A stretch of DNA of 64,000 bases from Rhizobium grahamii CCGE 502 (GCF_000298315.2 NZ_AEYE02000005.1:186001-250000), one strand, 5' to 3'. Shown: positions 16,454 through 23,912, counted from the stretch's first letter. Notes: generated by a model not told the origin, from the letters alone. Numbers and translations are program-made.

Positions 16454-18520
16454 ATGGCCGCAATTCTTCCGTCTTCCTACAAGGATGGCACGGTTTCCGT
16501 TGCCACCGGCAGCACGGCCGTGACCGGCACCAACACGTTCTGGGGCACGCCAGGCGGTGAGGGCAATCCGATCCTGCCGGGTGACTGGTTCGGCGTTCAT
16601 AAGGGCTATGCTATCCGTATAGCCTCAATCGAGGGCAACGGCGCGTTGACGCTGGCAAACCCTTGGCCGGGTCCGCCGCAGACCGATGAGCCTTACGAAG
16701 TCATGCTTCAGAGCGATAACGCTCGCATGGCGACGTCGACTCGCCAGCTGCTGCAGCAGCTCATGAACGGCAACATCGCGGCATTCACCGGCCTTAACGG
16801 CGAGCCGGATACGGTGCCCTATTTCACCGGGCCGGGCGCCATGGGGCTTTTGACCCGGCAGGACCTGACGCAGGGCGTGGACTACGATGTTCAGGTCGAC
16901 ACGCTTGCCGATCGCGCTGCCTACGATCTTCAGGTTCCGGGCTATGCTGTCCTGGTGTCCGACATCGGCGACGGCCGAGCTGCGATCTATTCGAAGGTGA
17001 CGGCAGCTTCCGGCGACTGGAGCGACCCTGCCTACATCACCGGCCCACGCGGCCTGACGTGGAAAGGGGCATGGAGCGGCGCGACGGCATATAAGAAGGA
17101 CGATGCAGTCAGCTATAACAATGCGTCGTGGATCGCGCTCGTCGACAACACCAACGTTGCACCTATCGTCGGTGCCACGTGGGGACAGCTGGCAGCTCGT
17201 GGCGCTACAGGCGCGACGGGCGTCAATCCTCGCGGCGCCTATGACAACGCCACTGCCTACGGGGTAACCGACTCTGTTCTGGATAACGGCTCGACGTGGA
17301 TCGCAATCGCGCCAACTACCGGGAACGCGCCGCCGGTTCTTCCTACGACAAGCAATGCCTATTGGCAGCTTCTCGCGCGGAAAGGCACCGATGGAACCGG
17401 GACAGGTGACGTTGTCGGGCCGGCTGGTGGCGTCGCGGCGAGCGACATCGTTGCTTTCGACGGCACGACTGGAAAGCTGATCAAGAAGGCTCCCAACGGT
17501 TCTGTCGGCAACGCTTTGCTGGCCAATATGGCAGCCGGAACCCTCAAGGGTCGGCGCGCGTCCTCGGGCAATGGCGCTCCCGAAGATTTGACGCCTGCGC
17601 AGGTTCGCGGGGAAATCGGAGCGGAATTCCTATCGAGCATTCGCAACAAGCTGCGCAACGGCGGCTTCGATGTCTGGCAGCGCGGGGTGACTTGGAATAC
17701 CCCTGCAAACGGAGCTTACACGGCTGATGGCTGGAAGGTCGCCTATGACGTCGCAGGAACGTTCGTTCTTTCGGCCGTTACCGCGACCAACGAGGCCATC
17801 AACCCGCAGACGTGGCGATATCTCCGATGGAACCAGACTGTCGCCGGAGCCGCGACGTCGCGTCTGCTCATGTCGCCGATCGAGAACGTTCATACCCTTG
17901 CCGGTCAGACTGTGACGGTGACCTTTGAGGCATGGGCAACCACGGCACAAAGCCTTGCTGTGAACCTGCAGCAGATTTTTGGAACGGGCGGAAGTCCTAG
18001 CGCGTCGGTGGCTCTCGCTGCCCAGACGGTCAATTTGACGACGACTCCTCAGAAGTTTTCGCTGGTCTTCAACCTCGCTGATGTCAAATCGAAAACCCTT
18101 GGCACTAACGGTGACGATTACCTCAATCTCATATTCGGCCTGCCGCTGACCGGCACATTCGACATCAAGATTTCTCGCGTCTCCCTCGTCGCCGGTGATG
18201 CTACCCAAGAGGCTGATCCGTTCGGCCCTGGCTTGGACTACGCGCGCATTCTCAACATCTGCGAGCGGTACTATCAGCAAGCCTACATCACCTTTGCTCC
18301 ATACGCGGCGGCCTCTGTGACGCAGGCTATCGGCGTGAATTTCAGAACAACGATGCGCGCCACGCCGACGGCATTGGGCGGAACAGTCATCAGTGCATCG
18401 GGCACGACGGTCGCCGGTTATGATTTCTTGACCCCCCAGGGGGCGCGTATGACGCACACGCCGTCAGGTTCTGGCGTCTGTGCCATCGCGGTGAACGCAG
18501 CATTTGGAGCGGAGTACTGA
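16454..18520 (+). CDS. Tail fibre protein with carbohydrate-binding repeats
   Basis: A 688-residue fibre. The N-terminal domain (about 1-90) has DGTVSVATGSTAVTGTNTFW. Two tandem short carbohydrate-binding (ChtBD3/CBM5-12-like) repeats lie at about residues 197-240 and 255-300: each reads W/R-x-G-x-W/Y...AY...D-x-V-x-x-x-x-x-W-I-A. A collagen-like GATGATG linker joins them. The C-terminal part from about residue 395 starts NKLRNGGFDVWQRG, a jelly-roll-like module common at phage fibre tips. Likely role: binding rhizobial surface polysaccharide. Host receptor unknown. Confidence 0.85.
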   Translation: MAAILPSSYKDGTVSVATGSTAVTGTNTFWGTPGGEGNPILPGDWFGVHKGYAIRIASIEGNGALTLANPWPGPPQTDEPYEVMLQSDNARMATSTRQLLQQLMNGNIAAFTGLNGEPDTVPYFTGPGAMGLLTRQDLTQGVDYDVQVDTLADRAAYDLQVPGYAVLVSDIGDGRAAIYSKVTAASGDWSDPAYITGPRGLTWKGAWSGATAYKKDDAVSYNNASWIALVDNTNVAPIVGATWGQLAARGATGATGVNPRGAYDNATAYGVTDSVLDNGSTWIAIAPTTGNAPPVLPTTSNAYWQLLARKGTDGTGTGDVVGPAGGVAASDIVAFDGTTGKLIKKAPNGSVGNALLANMAAGTLKGRRASSGNGAPEDLTPAQVRGEIGAEFLSSIRNKLRNGGFDVWQRGVTWNTPANGAYTADGWKVAYDVAGTFVLSAVTATNEAINPQTWRYLRWNQTVAGAATSRLLMSPIENVHTLAGQTVTVTFEAWATTAQSLAVNLQQIFGTGGSPSASVALAAQTVNLTTTPQKFSLVFNLADVKSKTLGTNGDDYLNLIFGLPLTGTFDIKISRVSLVAGDATQEADPFGPGLDYARILNICERYYQQAYITFAPYAAASVTQAIGVNFRTTMRATPTALGGTVISASGTTVAGYDFLTPQGARMTHTPSGSGVCAIAVNAAFGAEY

Positions 18521-18521
18521 C

Positions 18522-19103
18522 ATGGAAGTCATAGGCTTTCAGAACCCTGAGAATACCGTCATCCGTGCGATCATCGATGGGGCGGAAATGTTCGTCCCCG
18601 ACCAGATGGGCAACAAGGAGCGGCGTCGCATCTGGGACGAATGGGAGATGGCGCCTGCACCTGAAGGAACGCCCGACGATCAGCGGGAGCGGGCGAACTC
18701 CATCCCGCTGTTCCCAGAGCCTGCGCTGCCCGCGATCAAAGCCGCCCTGAAAGCCTCGATCGATGCCGCGGCAGAAACCGAACGTCTGAAGTACATCACT
18801 GGCGGTACCGGCCAGGCGATGACTTATCAGCAGAAGTCGGACGAGGCGCGGCGTTATATCACGGCGATTGGATCATCCGAGACGCCGATCAATCCCGCTG
18901 ACTATCCGCTGCTGTCGGCCGAGGTTGGCATCACGGCGCCCACGCTTGGAGAGGTTGTCGCCGTCGTAAACGCAGCATTCCTGCAATGGCAGATGATCGG
19001 CGGGGCCATCGAGGCGATAAGGCTCGGGACAAAGGCCGCTATCGATGCCTCCGGAACAGTTGCGGAAGCCGAGGCTGCTGCCGGTGCCGCAGTCTGGCCC
19101 TGA
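18522..19103 (+). CDS. Tail fibre-associated protein, DUF4376-like C-terminus
   Basis: A 193-residue protein that begins one base after the fibre stop; the ATG at 18522 has GGAG nearby and is preferred to a TTG at 18504 inside the fibre gene. Residues about 70-160 (AETERLKYITGGTGQAMTYQ, then DEARRYITAIGSS and DYPLLSAEVG) match the DUF4376 pattern seen in fibre-assembly proteins and fibre C-termini. A role in fibre folding or as a fibre component is inferred. A terminator follows immediately. Confidence 0.75.
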   Translation: MEVIGFQNPENTVIRAIIDGAEMFVPDQMGNKERRRIWDEWEMAPAPEGTPDDQRERANSIPLFPEPALPAIKAALKASIDAAAETERLKYITGGTGQAMTYQQKSDEARRYITAIGSSETPINPADYPLLSAEVGITAPTLGEVVAVVNAAFLQWQMIGGAIEAIRLGTKAAIDASGTVAEAEAAAGAAVWP

Positions 19104-19110
19104 ACAGCAA

Positions 19111-19136
19111 GAAGCTCGCCGGGGTGGGCGAGCTTC
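19111..19136 (+). terminator. Rho-independent-like terminator at end of tail operon
   Basis: A perfect 10-bp stem (GAAGCTCGCC / GGCGAGCTTC) with a 6-base loop, followed by CTTTACG. It lies 7 bases after the last tail gene and before the 130-base spacer leading to lysis genes. The U-tract is short, so termination may be partial. Confidence 0.65.
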
Positions 19137-19269
19137 CTTTACGCATTACTAACAGGATCTGACCGCACCATTGCTGTCGGTATCATAAAAACACAACCGG
19201 CCGTACATCGCACTTCATCCAATAGAAGTAAGCGGGCCAACCAGTAAGCGAAAAAATCTGGAGCTTCCC

Positions 19270-20238
19270 ATGAATGTGCAGGTGTCTGCGCAGCACCTCC
19301 GTGCTGCCGCAAAAGGGGCAGTGAACGCCTCAAACATGAACTCCGTGCTCCTGGCGATGGGCCGTTATGGCGCCGAACTTGGAATGGACAAGCCCCATAG
19401 GGCTGTTCAATTCTATGCGCAGATCATGCACGAGAGCGGCGACTTTCGCTTTGACCGGGAGGTATGGGGACCGACGACTGCGCAGAAGGGCTATGACACG
19501 CGCACTGACCTTGGCAACACGCCAGAGGCTGATGGAGATGGAAAGATTTATGCCGGCCGCACTGCTATGCAAATCACCGGCAAGGCAAATTATCGCGCCT
19601 TCACCGAGTGGTGCCGATCTCATGCGATGAACTGCCCTGATTTCGTTCGCAACCCGGATGCCGTCAACACAGATCCGTGGGAGGGGCTCGGGCCGCTCTG
19701 GTTCTGGGACACGAAGGGGCTAAGCCGCTGGGCTGACCAAGGCGATGTAGAAACGATCACTAAGCGGGTCAACGGCGGGCTCAATGGCCTCGCCGACCGC
19801 ATCGACTACCTGGTGCGGCTATCGCTCGTTGTGCTCGGCTACAAACCTGACGGTGTTCGTCAGTTCCAGGCGCGGTCGGGGCTCGAAGTCGATGGTGACG
19901 CGGGGCCAAAGACGCGCGCGGCTGTTCACAAGGCCTTGCTAGCTCTCTCTGGCGCCTCGACAAGGACGGCGGCGTTCTCGGCGGCTCCTGTCGTCGAGGA
20001 GAAGGCTGTCGTTCCCGCGGCCGTCGAGCAGACCGTCAAGAAGAAGTTCAGCATTCTTGGTTGGATAGGGAGCGCCTTCGGCGGTGGCGGTTTAAGCCTG
20101 GCCGCGTTCGCGGGCTTCGATTGGCGCGCGCTACTCGTTCTGATCGGCGCGGCCGTTCTTCTCGGCGTCGGTGGCCTTCTGCTGCGGCATTGGATCATCG
20201 CCGCGATAAAAGACATTCGGGAGGCGGTGGAACAGTGA
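19270..20238 (+). CDS. Endolysin: GH19 glycosidase with C-terminal membrane segments
   Basis: A 322-residue lysis enzyme. Residues about 1-180 are a glycoside hydrolase family 19 (chitinase-like) domain, with the catalytic glutamate region AQIMHESGDFRFDREVW and YAGRTAMQITGKANY. A short peptidoglycan-binding repeat follows (VRQFQARSGLEVDGDAGPKT, about 193-215). The C-terminus has one or two membrane segments (about 255-305), unusual for an endolysin and suggesting tethering to the inner membrane. GGAG lies 7 bases before the ATG. The stop overlaps the i-spanin start. Confidence 0.92.
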   Translation: MNVQVSAQHLRAAAKGAVNASNMNSVLLAMGRYGAELGMDKPHRAVQFYAQIMHESGDFRFDREVWGPTTAQKGYDTRTDLGNTPEADGDGKIYAGRTAMQITGKANYRAFTEWCRSHAMNCPDFVRNPDAVNTDPWEGLGPLWFWDTKGLSRWADQGDVETITKRVNGGLNGLADRIDYLVRLSLVVLGYKPDGVRQFQARSGLEVDGDAGPKTRAAVHKALLALSGASTRTAAFSAAPVVEEKAVVPAAVEQTVKKKFSILGWIGSAFGGGGLSLAAFAGFDWRALLVLIGAAVLLGVGGLLLRHWIIAAIKDIREAVEQ

Positions 20239-20507
20239 TGTTCAGCAAGTTCATTCCCGACGAATTCAAGCTGCCAGCAATCGCTGTCGCAGGAGCAATG
20301 TCAGGTGTGTTGGCTGCGTATTACCCCGCAAAACTCGTCGGCCGTCACGAAGAGCGGCAGGCGGTCGAGATCGAGGCCGCCAAGGAGGCTCTCGATCGCA
20401 TTCATCACCTGGAGAAGAACAATGCGAGCTTCAACAAGCTTTCGGATCGCGATCGTTGCCTCGTTTTCATGCGCGATAGCGGCTTGCCAGACAGCGCCTG
20501 CGACTGA
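20238..20507 (+). CDS. Inner-membrane spanin (Rz-like)
   Basis: An 89-residue protein with an N-terminal membrane segment (about residues 13-29, AIAVAGAMSGVLAAYYP) and a following helical coiled region (EERQAVEIEAAKEALDRIHH). This is the architecture of i-spanins, which bridge to an outer-membrane lipoprotein to fuse membranes at lysis. Its start overlaps the endolysin stop (GTGATG). The 3' half contains, in another frame, the start of the lipoprotein gene at 20422. Confidence 0.8.
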   Translation: MFSKFIPDEFKLPAIAVAGAMSGVLAAYYPAKLVGRHEERQAVEIEAAKEALDRIHHLEKNNASFNKLSDRDRCLVFMRDSGLPDSACD

Positions 20508-20640
20508 AGGCAGTGGATATCAGTTTGTCCGCTTCCAAGATGCGGAAGCCGCGAAAGCTGCCTCTCAAGACCCCCTAGCCGGTCCCGCCATTTCCTCCAA
20601 CAACAAGCAGTGCCGCGAAGATGCGGCCTGCAGAAAGTGA
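20422..20640 (+). CDS. Outer-membrane spanin lipoprotein (Rz1-like), nested start
   Basis: A 72-residue lipoprotein whose ATG lies inside the Rz-like gene in another frame, with GGAGAAG 5-11 bases upstream. The signal peptide FRIAIVASFSCAIAAC has a lipobox ending IAAC, so Cys22 would be lipidated and the mature part is about 50 residues. The overlap with the i-spanin gene is 86 bases. Nested Rz/Rz1 pairs of this kind are established in lambda. The longer frame back to 20305 is rejected because it would lack the signal peptide. Confidence 0.82.
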   Translation: MRASTSFRIAIVASFSCAIAACQTAPATEGSGYQFVRFQDAEAAKAASQDPLAGPAISSNNKQCREDAACRK

Positions 20641-21101
20641 TGGTGATGGCGGACATGCCTTATATCGGTCCCGGCCTTTGGGTGCGTATTCAGCACCGCT
20701 TTGGCCCGCGTATGATGGAATGGTTTCTTGCAGGACACACGGCACTGTGGGGCTATGTTCTGCTCATGCCCGTGCCACTGTTTGACCAGCCCGCGTGGTC
20801 CACGTTTCGGGCGATCTTCCGGAACGAGGATCTGCTGGGATGGCTAATGGTGATGCTCGGCATCCTGAGGATTATCGGTCTGATCGTGAATGGCGCACGA
20901 AAGCACGTGACGCCGCGCATACGGCAGGTCTCTGCTGCAATAGGCTGCCTCATCTGGGTCGGCATCATATATTGCTACGCATCCTCTAACGTCGTCTCGA
21001 CCTGGCTCGCCATTTACCCGCTCTTTGCGATTGGCGAGCTGGTCAACATAAAACGAGCCGCGCACGACGAGAGGGAAGCACGGAATGGAAAAGCTCGCTG
21101 A
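20640..21101 (+). CDS. Polytopic membrane protein of lysis module, holin candidate
   Basis: A 153-residue protein with about four membrane segments (near residues 30-47, 62-80, 95-113 and 118-133). The start overlaps the spanin stop (TGATG); a second in-frame ATG lies at 20646. A small multi-pass protein in the lysis cassette is a reasonable holin or antiholin candidate, but it is larger than most holins and no named family is recognised. It overlaps the next gene by 17 bases. Confidence 0.65.
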   Translation: MVMADMPYIGPGLWVRIQHRFGPRMMEWFLAGHTALWGYVLLMPVPLFDQPAWSTFRAIFRNEDLLGWLMVMLGILRIIGLIVNGARKHVTPRIRQVSAAIGCLIWVGIIYCYASSNVVSTWLAIYPLFAIGELVNIKRAAHDEREARNGKAR

Positions 21102-21420
21102 TCTACCAGCGCCCGCTCTCATAACTTTCGGCGCTACGCTCGCGCTGATCTTTGCATTTCGCTACCTAGGAATTATTTCGGCAGATAAGGCCGGACCGTC
21201 TAGCGCAACCGTAGCATCGGTTATCGTCGATCCGACCGCCCTCATGAGCGCGACAGCTGCCGTAAAGCACCTCGCGGAGGTAATGACGGACGGACAGGAA
21301 GAGGCGAAGAACAATGCGCACATGTTGTGCCGACGTATAGAGGGCCTCGCCAACGAAGTGGAAGACCTTACAAGCGCGATCCGTGATATACGTGTTGATC
21401 TCGCTCGACTTGCCAAGTGA
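21085..21420 (+). CDS. Single-pass membrane protein with coiled coil, lysis module
   Basis: A 111-residue protein with an N-terminal membrane segment (about residues 10-30, LITFGATLALIFAFRYLGII) and a C-terminal helical region (RRIEGLANEVEDLTSAIRDI). This looks like many phage accessory lysis proteins or small holin-like partners. It is the last plus-strand gene of the lysis block. The function is not established. Confidence 0.65.
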   Translation: MEKLADLPAPALITFGATLALIFAFRYLGIISADKAGPSSATVASVIVDPTALMSATAAVKHLAEVMTDGQEEAKNNAHMLCRRIEGLANEVEDLTSAIRDIRVDLARLAK

Positions 21421-21428
21421 GCGATGTG

Positions 21429-21746
21429 TTACTTATCGCTGTTTTGGTAGCACGCGAGTTGAATGTCATTGGAGAATTGAGATATGGCCTCATCTCTCAA
21501 TTTTTGAGTATGCCAAGCCGGTCGTTTATAGGCCAGAATTACGATTCTACGATAGAATTCCTTTCCCTCGCCTGTCCTGTCCATAATCTCCATTAGCTTG
21601 GACATGTCGGCATTCCTCTGTCTGGCTTCCATGACGGTTTTAGCCGTCTCCCCGACTGCCCTGCAGGTCTCTGTGGAATTTTCGGCGTAGGCTGGCGCGC
21701 ACAGCAAGAAGCTTGCGACGATAAAGAAAGCACGTTCTACGTTCAT
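21429..21746 (-). CDS. Small exported protein, function unknown
   Basis: A 105-residue protein on the opposite strand to the phage late genes. The N-terminus (ERAFFIVASFLLCAPAYA) is a clear Sec signal peptide with a cleavage site after AYA at about residue 21. The mature part is helical with two cysteines (ETCRAVGE and LACYQN), which could form a disulfide in the periplasm. Opposite orientation and a location between lysis genes and att site suggest a moron (lysogenic cargo) gene. Confidence 0.7.
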   Translation of the reverse strand: MNVERAFFIVASFLLCAPAYAENSTETCRAVGETAKTVMEARQRNADMSKLMEIMDRTGEGKEFYRRIVILAYKRPAWHTQKLRDEAISQFSNDIQLACYQNSDK

Positions 21747-21824
21747 CGGTTCCCCTCTCGATGAGCAAGGGATGGATGATATTTAATCGAGAGTCGATAG
21801 TAACTTCTCACCCAACACTGTCCT

Positions 21825-22136
21825 CTATCGCTTCTTCTTCGGCTTCTCTCGTTTCGGCGGAGGTGTAAACCGATCAGCATCATCATTCACGTGAATGCCT
21901 GCCGCCTGAGCCGCCATAATAAAAGCGGCTCGCGCTGCCTCGGCGTTGGTGCGACTCTCTAACGCCCTCATCGAAGCGATTGAGGCCGCTTCCCAAGCAT
22001 CGTTCTTCTCGTCCTCCGGCCATCGATCGAGGAGGATCTGGGCCAGCTGCTGCACACTCGTTAGCACACGGTAGCCCCCAGGCCGGACGTCGATATCGAT
22101 GCCTAAGGGGCGGATATCCATTGGCGGCAGCATCAC
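21825..22136 (-). CDS. DUF982 domain protein
   Basis: A 103-residue protein of the DUF982 family, found almost only in Rhizobiales and often in several copies per genome. The pattern PGGYRVLTSVQQLAQILLDRWP and then AARAAFIMAAQAAGI is typical. The C-terminal tail is very basic (PPPKREKPKKKR), possibly contacting nucleic acid. The function of the family is unknown. The start overlaps the end of the next upstream gene (22133) by 4 bases, so the two form an operon. Confidence 0.85.
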   Translation of the reverse strand: MMLPPMDIRPLGIDIDVRPGGYRVLTSVQQLAQILLDRWPEDEKNDAWEAASIASMRALESRTNAEAARAAFIMAAQAAGIHVNDDADRFTPPPKREKPKKKR

Positions 22137-22426
22137 TGTTTCCTCAGGTCGTTGTTAGCGAGCAGAGTGTCATAGTACTCCTCTGCCATCCGGGCCGCCT
22201 CTCTGGCTGTCATGCTGTAGCCCTGATGGGGCAGGTGGCGCTTTACCTTGCGCGGGCCGTGACCCGACCATTGCCACTTCCCCTTCATCGGTCCGGCTTC
22301 CTCCAGCCTAATGCGTCCGATTGGCGTCTCTCCATCCGAGCCTTGGAAATCCTGCAGCGGTTTGCCATCGAGGCCGACCTCGCCGGGCCATGTTTCCTGC
22401 CATTTGTATTTCGGTTCGTACTCCAT
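22133..22426 (-). CDS. Hypothetical cargo protein
   Basis: A 97-residue protein starting MEYEPKYKWQETWPGEV. The open frame extends to 22630, but that would overlap the upstream gene and the extra residues look like non-coding translation, so the ATG at 22426 is preferred even though no strong ribosome site is visible. Segments EAGPMKGKWQWSGHG and MTAREAARMAEEYYDTLL look like a small folded domain with a terminal helix. It is coupled to the DUF982 gene. Confidence 0.65.
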   Translation of the reverse strand: MEYEPKYKWQETWPGEVGLDGKPLQDFQGSDGETPIGRIRLEEAGPMKGKWQWSGHGPRKVKRHLPHQGYSMTAREAARMAEEYYDTLLANNDLRKQ

Positions 22427-22539
22427 CAAGGTGTGGTTCCGTGGGACAACTCCAAACAGAAGAAGGCCTGCGCTGCCTCCACAATTCAGCAAGCCTATAA
22501 TTTGGCTCGCTTGCCGTCCTCCGGCAAGGGGCAGAACCA

Positions 22540-22794
22540 TCAGTCCGGCGCGCCCTCGGTTTCGAATAGCCAAGGCTGAAACCTGACGACGTTGCCGTCT
22601 AGACCTTTGATCTTGACCATTGTGCGCCAAGGGTTTTCGTCTGAAAACTCAATATAGTGATTAAATATGGTATCGCCGTCTCGGCTAGTCTCACAGTCTT
22701 CTCGATAGTGCAGCTCTTCCAATTCTTCAACCGAGATGCCCATCTCACGGGCATAGACAGCAAGCTTGGCTTGTTCGAGATTATCAGTGTTCAT
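22540..22794 (-). CDS. Hypothetical cargo protein
   Basis: An 84-residue acidic protein. The N-terminal half is helical (NLEQAKLAVYAREMGISVEE) and the second half has strands such as DGDTIFNHYIEFSDENPW. No family was recognised. It lies in the same reverse-oriented block as the DUF982 gene and is probably transcribed with it. Confidence 0.6.
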   Translation of the reverse strand: MNTDNLEQAKLAVYAREMGISVEELEELHYREDCETSRDGDTIFNHYIEFSDENPWRTMVKIKGLDGNVVRFQPWLFETEGAPD

Positions 22795-22899
22795 TTAAAC
22801 GCCTCAGTTTGTTTGGGGACCGAGGAAAGGGCTACCACCTGCTTCCGGGTATTGCCTAGAGGCGAGTTGAGGTTTTCTTAAAAACCCTTGGTGGTTACG

Positions 22900-23127
22900 C
22901 TATGAGCGCCTGGAACGGACAATCCTGCGCTTCAGTCGATCTAGATCGGCGAGAATGTCGACAAGTTCTTTGTCGTTCGGATCGAACTCGGCGCCAGAAA
23001 AGGTGTCTTCTAACCGAGCGATGATCTCTGCTGTCATAGACCGGTCGTTTGCTCGCGCCGCCGCAAACACACGTTTCTTCAGTTCTTCAGGTATTCGTAA
23101 CCTAAAATGTAAGTCTTCTCTGGCCAT
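22900..23127 (-). CDS. Arc-like ribbon-helix-helix DNA-binding protein
   Basis: A 75-residue protein with an N-terminal Arc-type ribbon-helix-helix: the strand LHFRLRIPEELKKRVFAAAR followed by the turn and helix NDRSMTAEIIARLEDTF. Such proteins dimerise and bind palindromic operators. The start at 23127 is chosen because the RHH strand begins directly after it; an upstream in-frame ATG adds residues encoded by the operator-like repeats. A perfect palindrome sits 11-24 bases upstream, pointing to autoregulation. Likely a phage-encoded repressor of the neighbouring cargo genes or of excision functions. Confidence 0.85.
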   Translation of the reverse strand: MAREDLHFRLRIPEELKKRVFAAARANDRSMTAEIIARLEDTFSGAEFDPNDKELVDILADLDRLKRRIVRSRRS

Positions 23128-23137
23128 GCCGCACGGA

Positions 23138-23180
23138 TGCCACATGTGGCAATTGACCGATATGCCACCTCGATGCCACA
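23138..23180. promoter_or_regulatory. Operator cluster for Arc-like repressor
   Basis: A perfect 14-base palindrome (TGCCACATGTGGCA, 23138-23151) is followed by two more ATGCCAC half-sites starting at 23162 and 23173, 11 bases apart. The cluster lies directly upstream of the Arc-like gene. Ribbon-helix-helix proteins bind such repeated half-sites at one-helical-turn spacing, so this is the probable operator; binding is inferred. Confidence 0.6.
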
Positions 23181-23333
23181 CATAGAGTTATGCATATCCG
23201 AGGTTGAGCGTAGTTAATGATCGCTGTCGCCTCGCGATAGTGCCGGGGGCGCGAAAGAGCGAAGTTGGCCGGGATAGCATCGCCCTGGCTCGGCCAACAT
23301 CGAGTGAAGAAATGACCTAAGGAACCTGATGAA

Positions 23334-23714
23334 ATGGGAAGCGATGCATACCGCGACGGCTGCGCCGGCGCGATTGATAGCCCATGTCTCGCACGTCGAG
23401 GCGTAGTCACTGGATTAGCTGCGCTGGCTAGTGCCAGATTGGCACGGCCAGTATTCGGCCCGCATGATGAGACGGTCAGATATTTGCGACGACAGTTTCT
23501 TGGCGAAGCTGACCGGATGTCTTTGGTCGAAGGTAAGGATAAGGAGTTAGTATTCGCGAGGATGGCAAAGCTCGCAAATGCACTCACTGTAATACCGGCC
23601 GAAGGTGAGGATGCTCGACGGGCCAAAGCGGACGTGGCTGCGTGGTCGGTCGACGATGGCGGGTGGAAGATCCGACTTCCGCGCGAGCTGATCTCGGCCT
23701 TAGAGGCAAACTAA
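23334..23714 (+). CDS. Hypothetical prophage protein near the att site
   Basis: A 126-residue frame on the plus strand. The first 35 residues are compositionally odd, while from about residue 36 the sequence (VFGPHDETVRYLRRQFLGEA, then DRMSLVEGKDKELVFARMAK) looks like a normal helical protein. The best ribosome site (TAAGGA) is spaced for an ATG at 23329 in a different frame, which opens only a 25-residue peptide, so the start is doubtful and a frameshift is possible. A terminator follows at 23723. Function unknown. Confidence 0.5.
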   Translation: MGSDAYRDGCAGAIDSPCLARRGVVTGLAALASARLARPVFGPHDETVRYLRRQFLGEADRMSLVEGKDKELVFARMAKLANALTVIPAEGEDARRAKADVAAWSVDDGGWKIRLPRELISALEAN

Positions 23715-23722
23715 GAGCATAT

Positions 23723-23746
23723 AGGCCTCGACCAGCGTCGGGGCCT
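23723..23746 (+). terminator. Rho-independent terminator
   Basis: A 10-bp stem (AGGCCTCGAC / GTCGGGGCCT, one U-G pair) with a 4-base loop, followed by TTTTATTTG. It ends transcription of the last prophage gene. Confidence 0.75.
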
Positions 23747-23761
23747 TTTTATTTGTCCTGC

Positions 23762-23782
23762 CGGACCGTTTGCGGACCGTTT
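23762..23782. repeat. Tandem 10-base direct repeats beside the att site
   Basis: CGGACCGTTT occurs twice, at 23762-23771 and 23773-23782, an 11-base period. The repeats lie about 80 bases inside the prophage from the tRNA-derived core. Tandem repeats at helical spacing in this position are typical of integrase arm-type or excisionase sites; this role is inferred. Confidence 0.4.
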
Positions 23783-23861
23783 CATTGGACAGAAGCGGAA
23801 CAGGCGCGAACAAACGGCATGCGCCTATCCCGGTTTTGCTGGGTTTTGTGGAAGCCATCGC

Positions 23862-23908
23862 CGTTCGGGACGTGGGGGTCGAGTGTTCGAATCACTCCAC
23901 TCCGACCA
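23862..23908 (+). other. 3' half of tRNA-Pro(CGG), prophage attachment site (att)
   Basis: From the anticodon loop onward the sequence reads as a tRNA: loop TTCGGGA (anticodon CGG), stem strand CGTGG, variable GGGTC, T-arm GAGTG-TTCGAAT-CACTC, acceptor strand CACTCCG, discriminator A and encoded CCA at 23906-23908. The bases upstream do not pair as the 5' half (the anticodon stem would need CCACG), so the tRNA is split here. This is the classical result of a prophage integrating into a tRNA 3' half; the other prophage end should carry a copy restoring the intact gene. Confidence 0.85.
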
Positions 23909-23912
23909 GCCG

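Larger units (their letters stand above)
1..23908 (+). mobile_element. Prophage, right-hand part (HK97-like siphovirus), left end outside window
   Basis: A continuous, mostly plus-strand run of phage genes in the canonical order: terminase, portal, protease, capsid, connectors, tail tube, chaperone, tape measure, tail tip, fibre, lysis, cargo. Gene junctions are tight, with many ATGA/GTGA overlaps, as in phage late operons. The right boundary is the 3' half of a tRNA-Pro(CGG) gene ending at 23908, followed by that gene's own terminator and then chromosomal genes. No integrase, CI-type repressor, replication gene or small terminase is visible, so these must lie left of base 1. All head, tail and lysis genes in view are open, so the element may be intact; this cannot be confirmed without the other end. 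Confidence 0.93.

Noticed and set aside
22427-22630. N-terminal extension of the 22133 gene
   Set aside because: It would overlap the coding end of the 22540 gene, and the extra residues resemble non-coding translation.
1-23908. Integrase, repressor or replication genes in the visible prophage
   Set aside because: Searched for tyrosine/serine recombinase motifs and CI/Cro-like proteins; only an Arc-like RHH protein was found. These genes are presumed to lie left of the window.
1-23908. Element is a gene transfer agent rather than a prophage
   Set aside because: Some tail proteins resemble GTA types, but the tRNA-derived att site, fibre, lysis cassette with spanins and cargo genes indicate an ordinary prophage.
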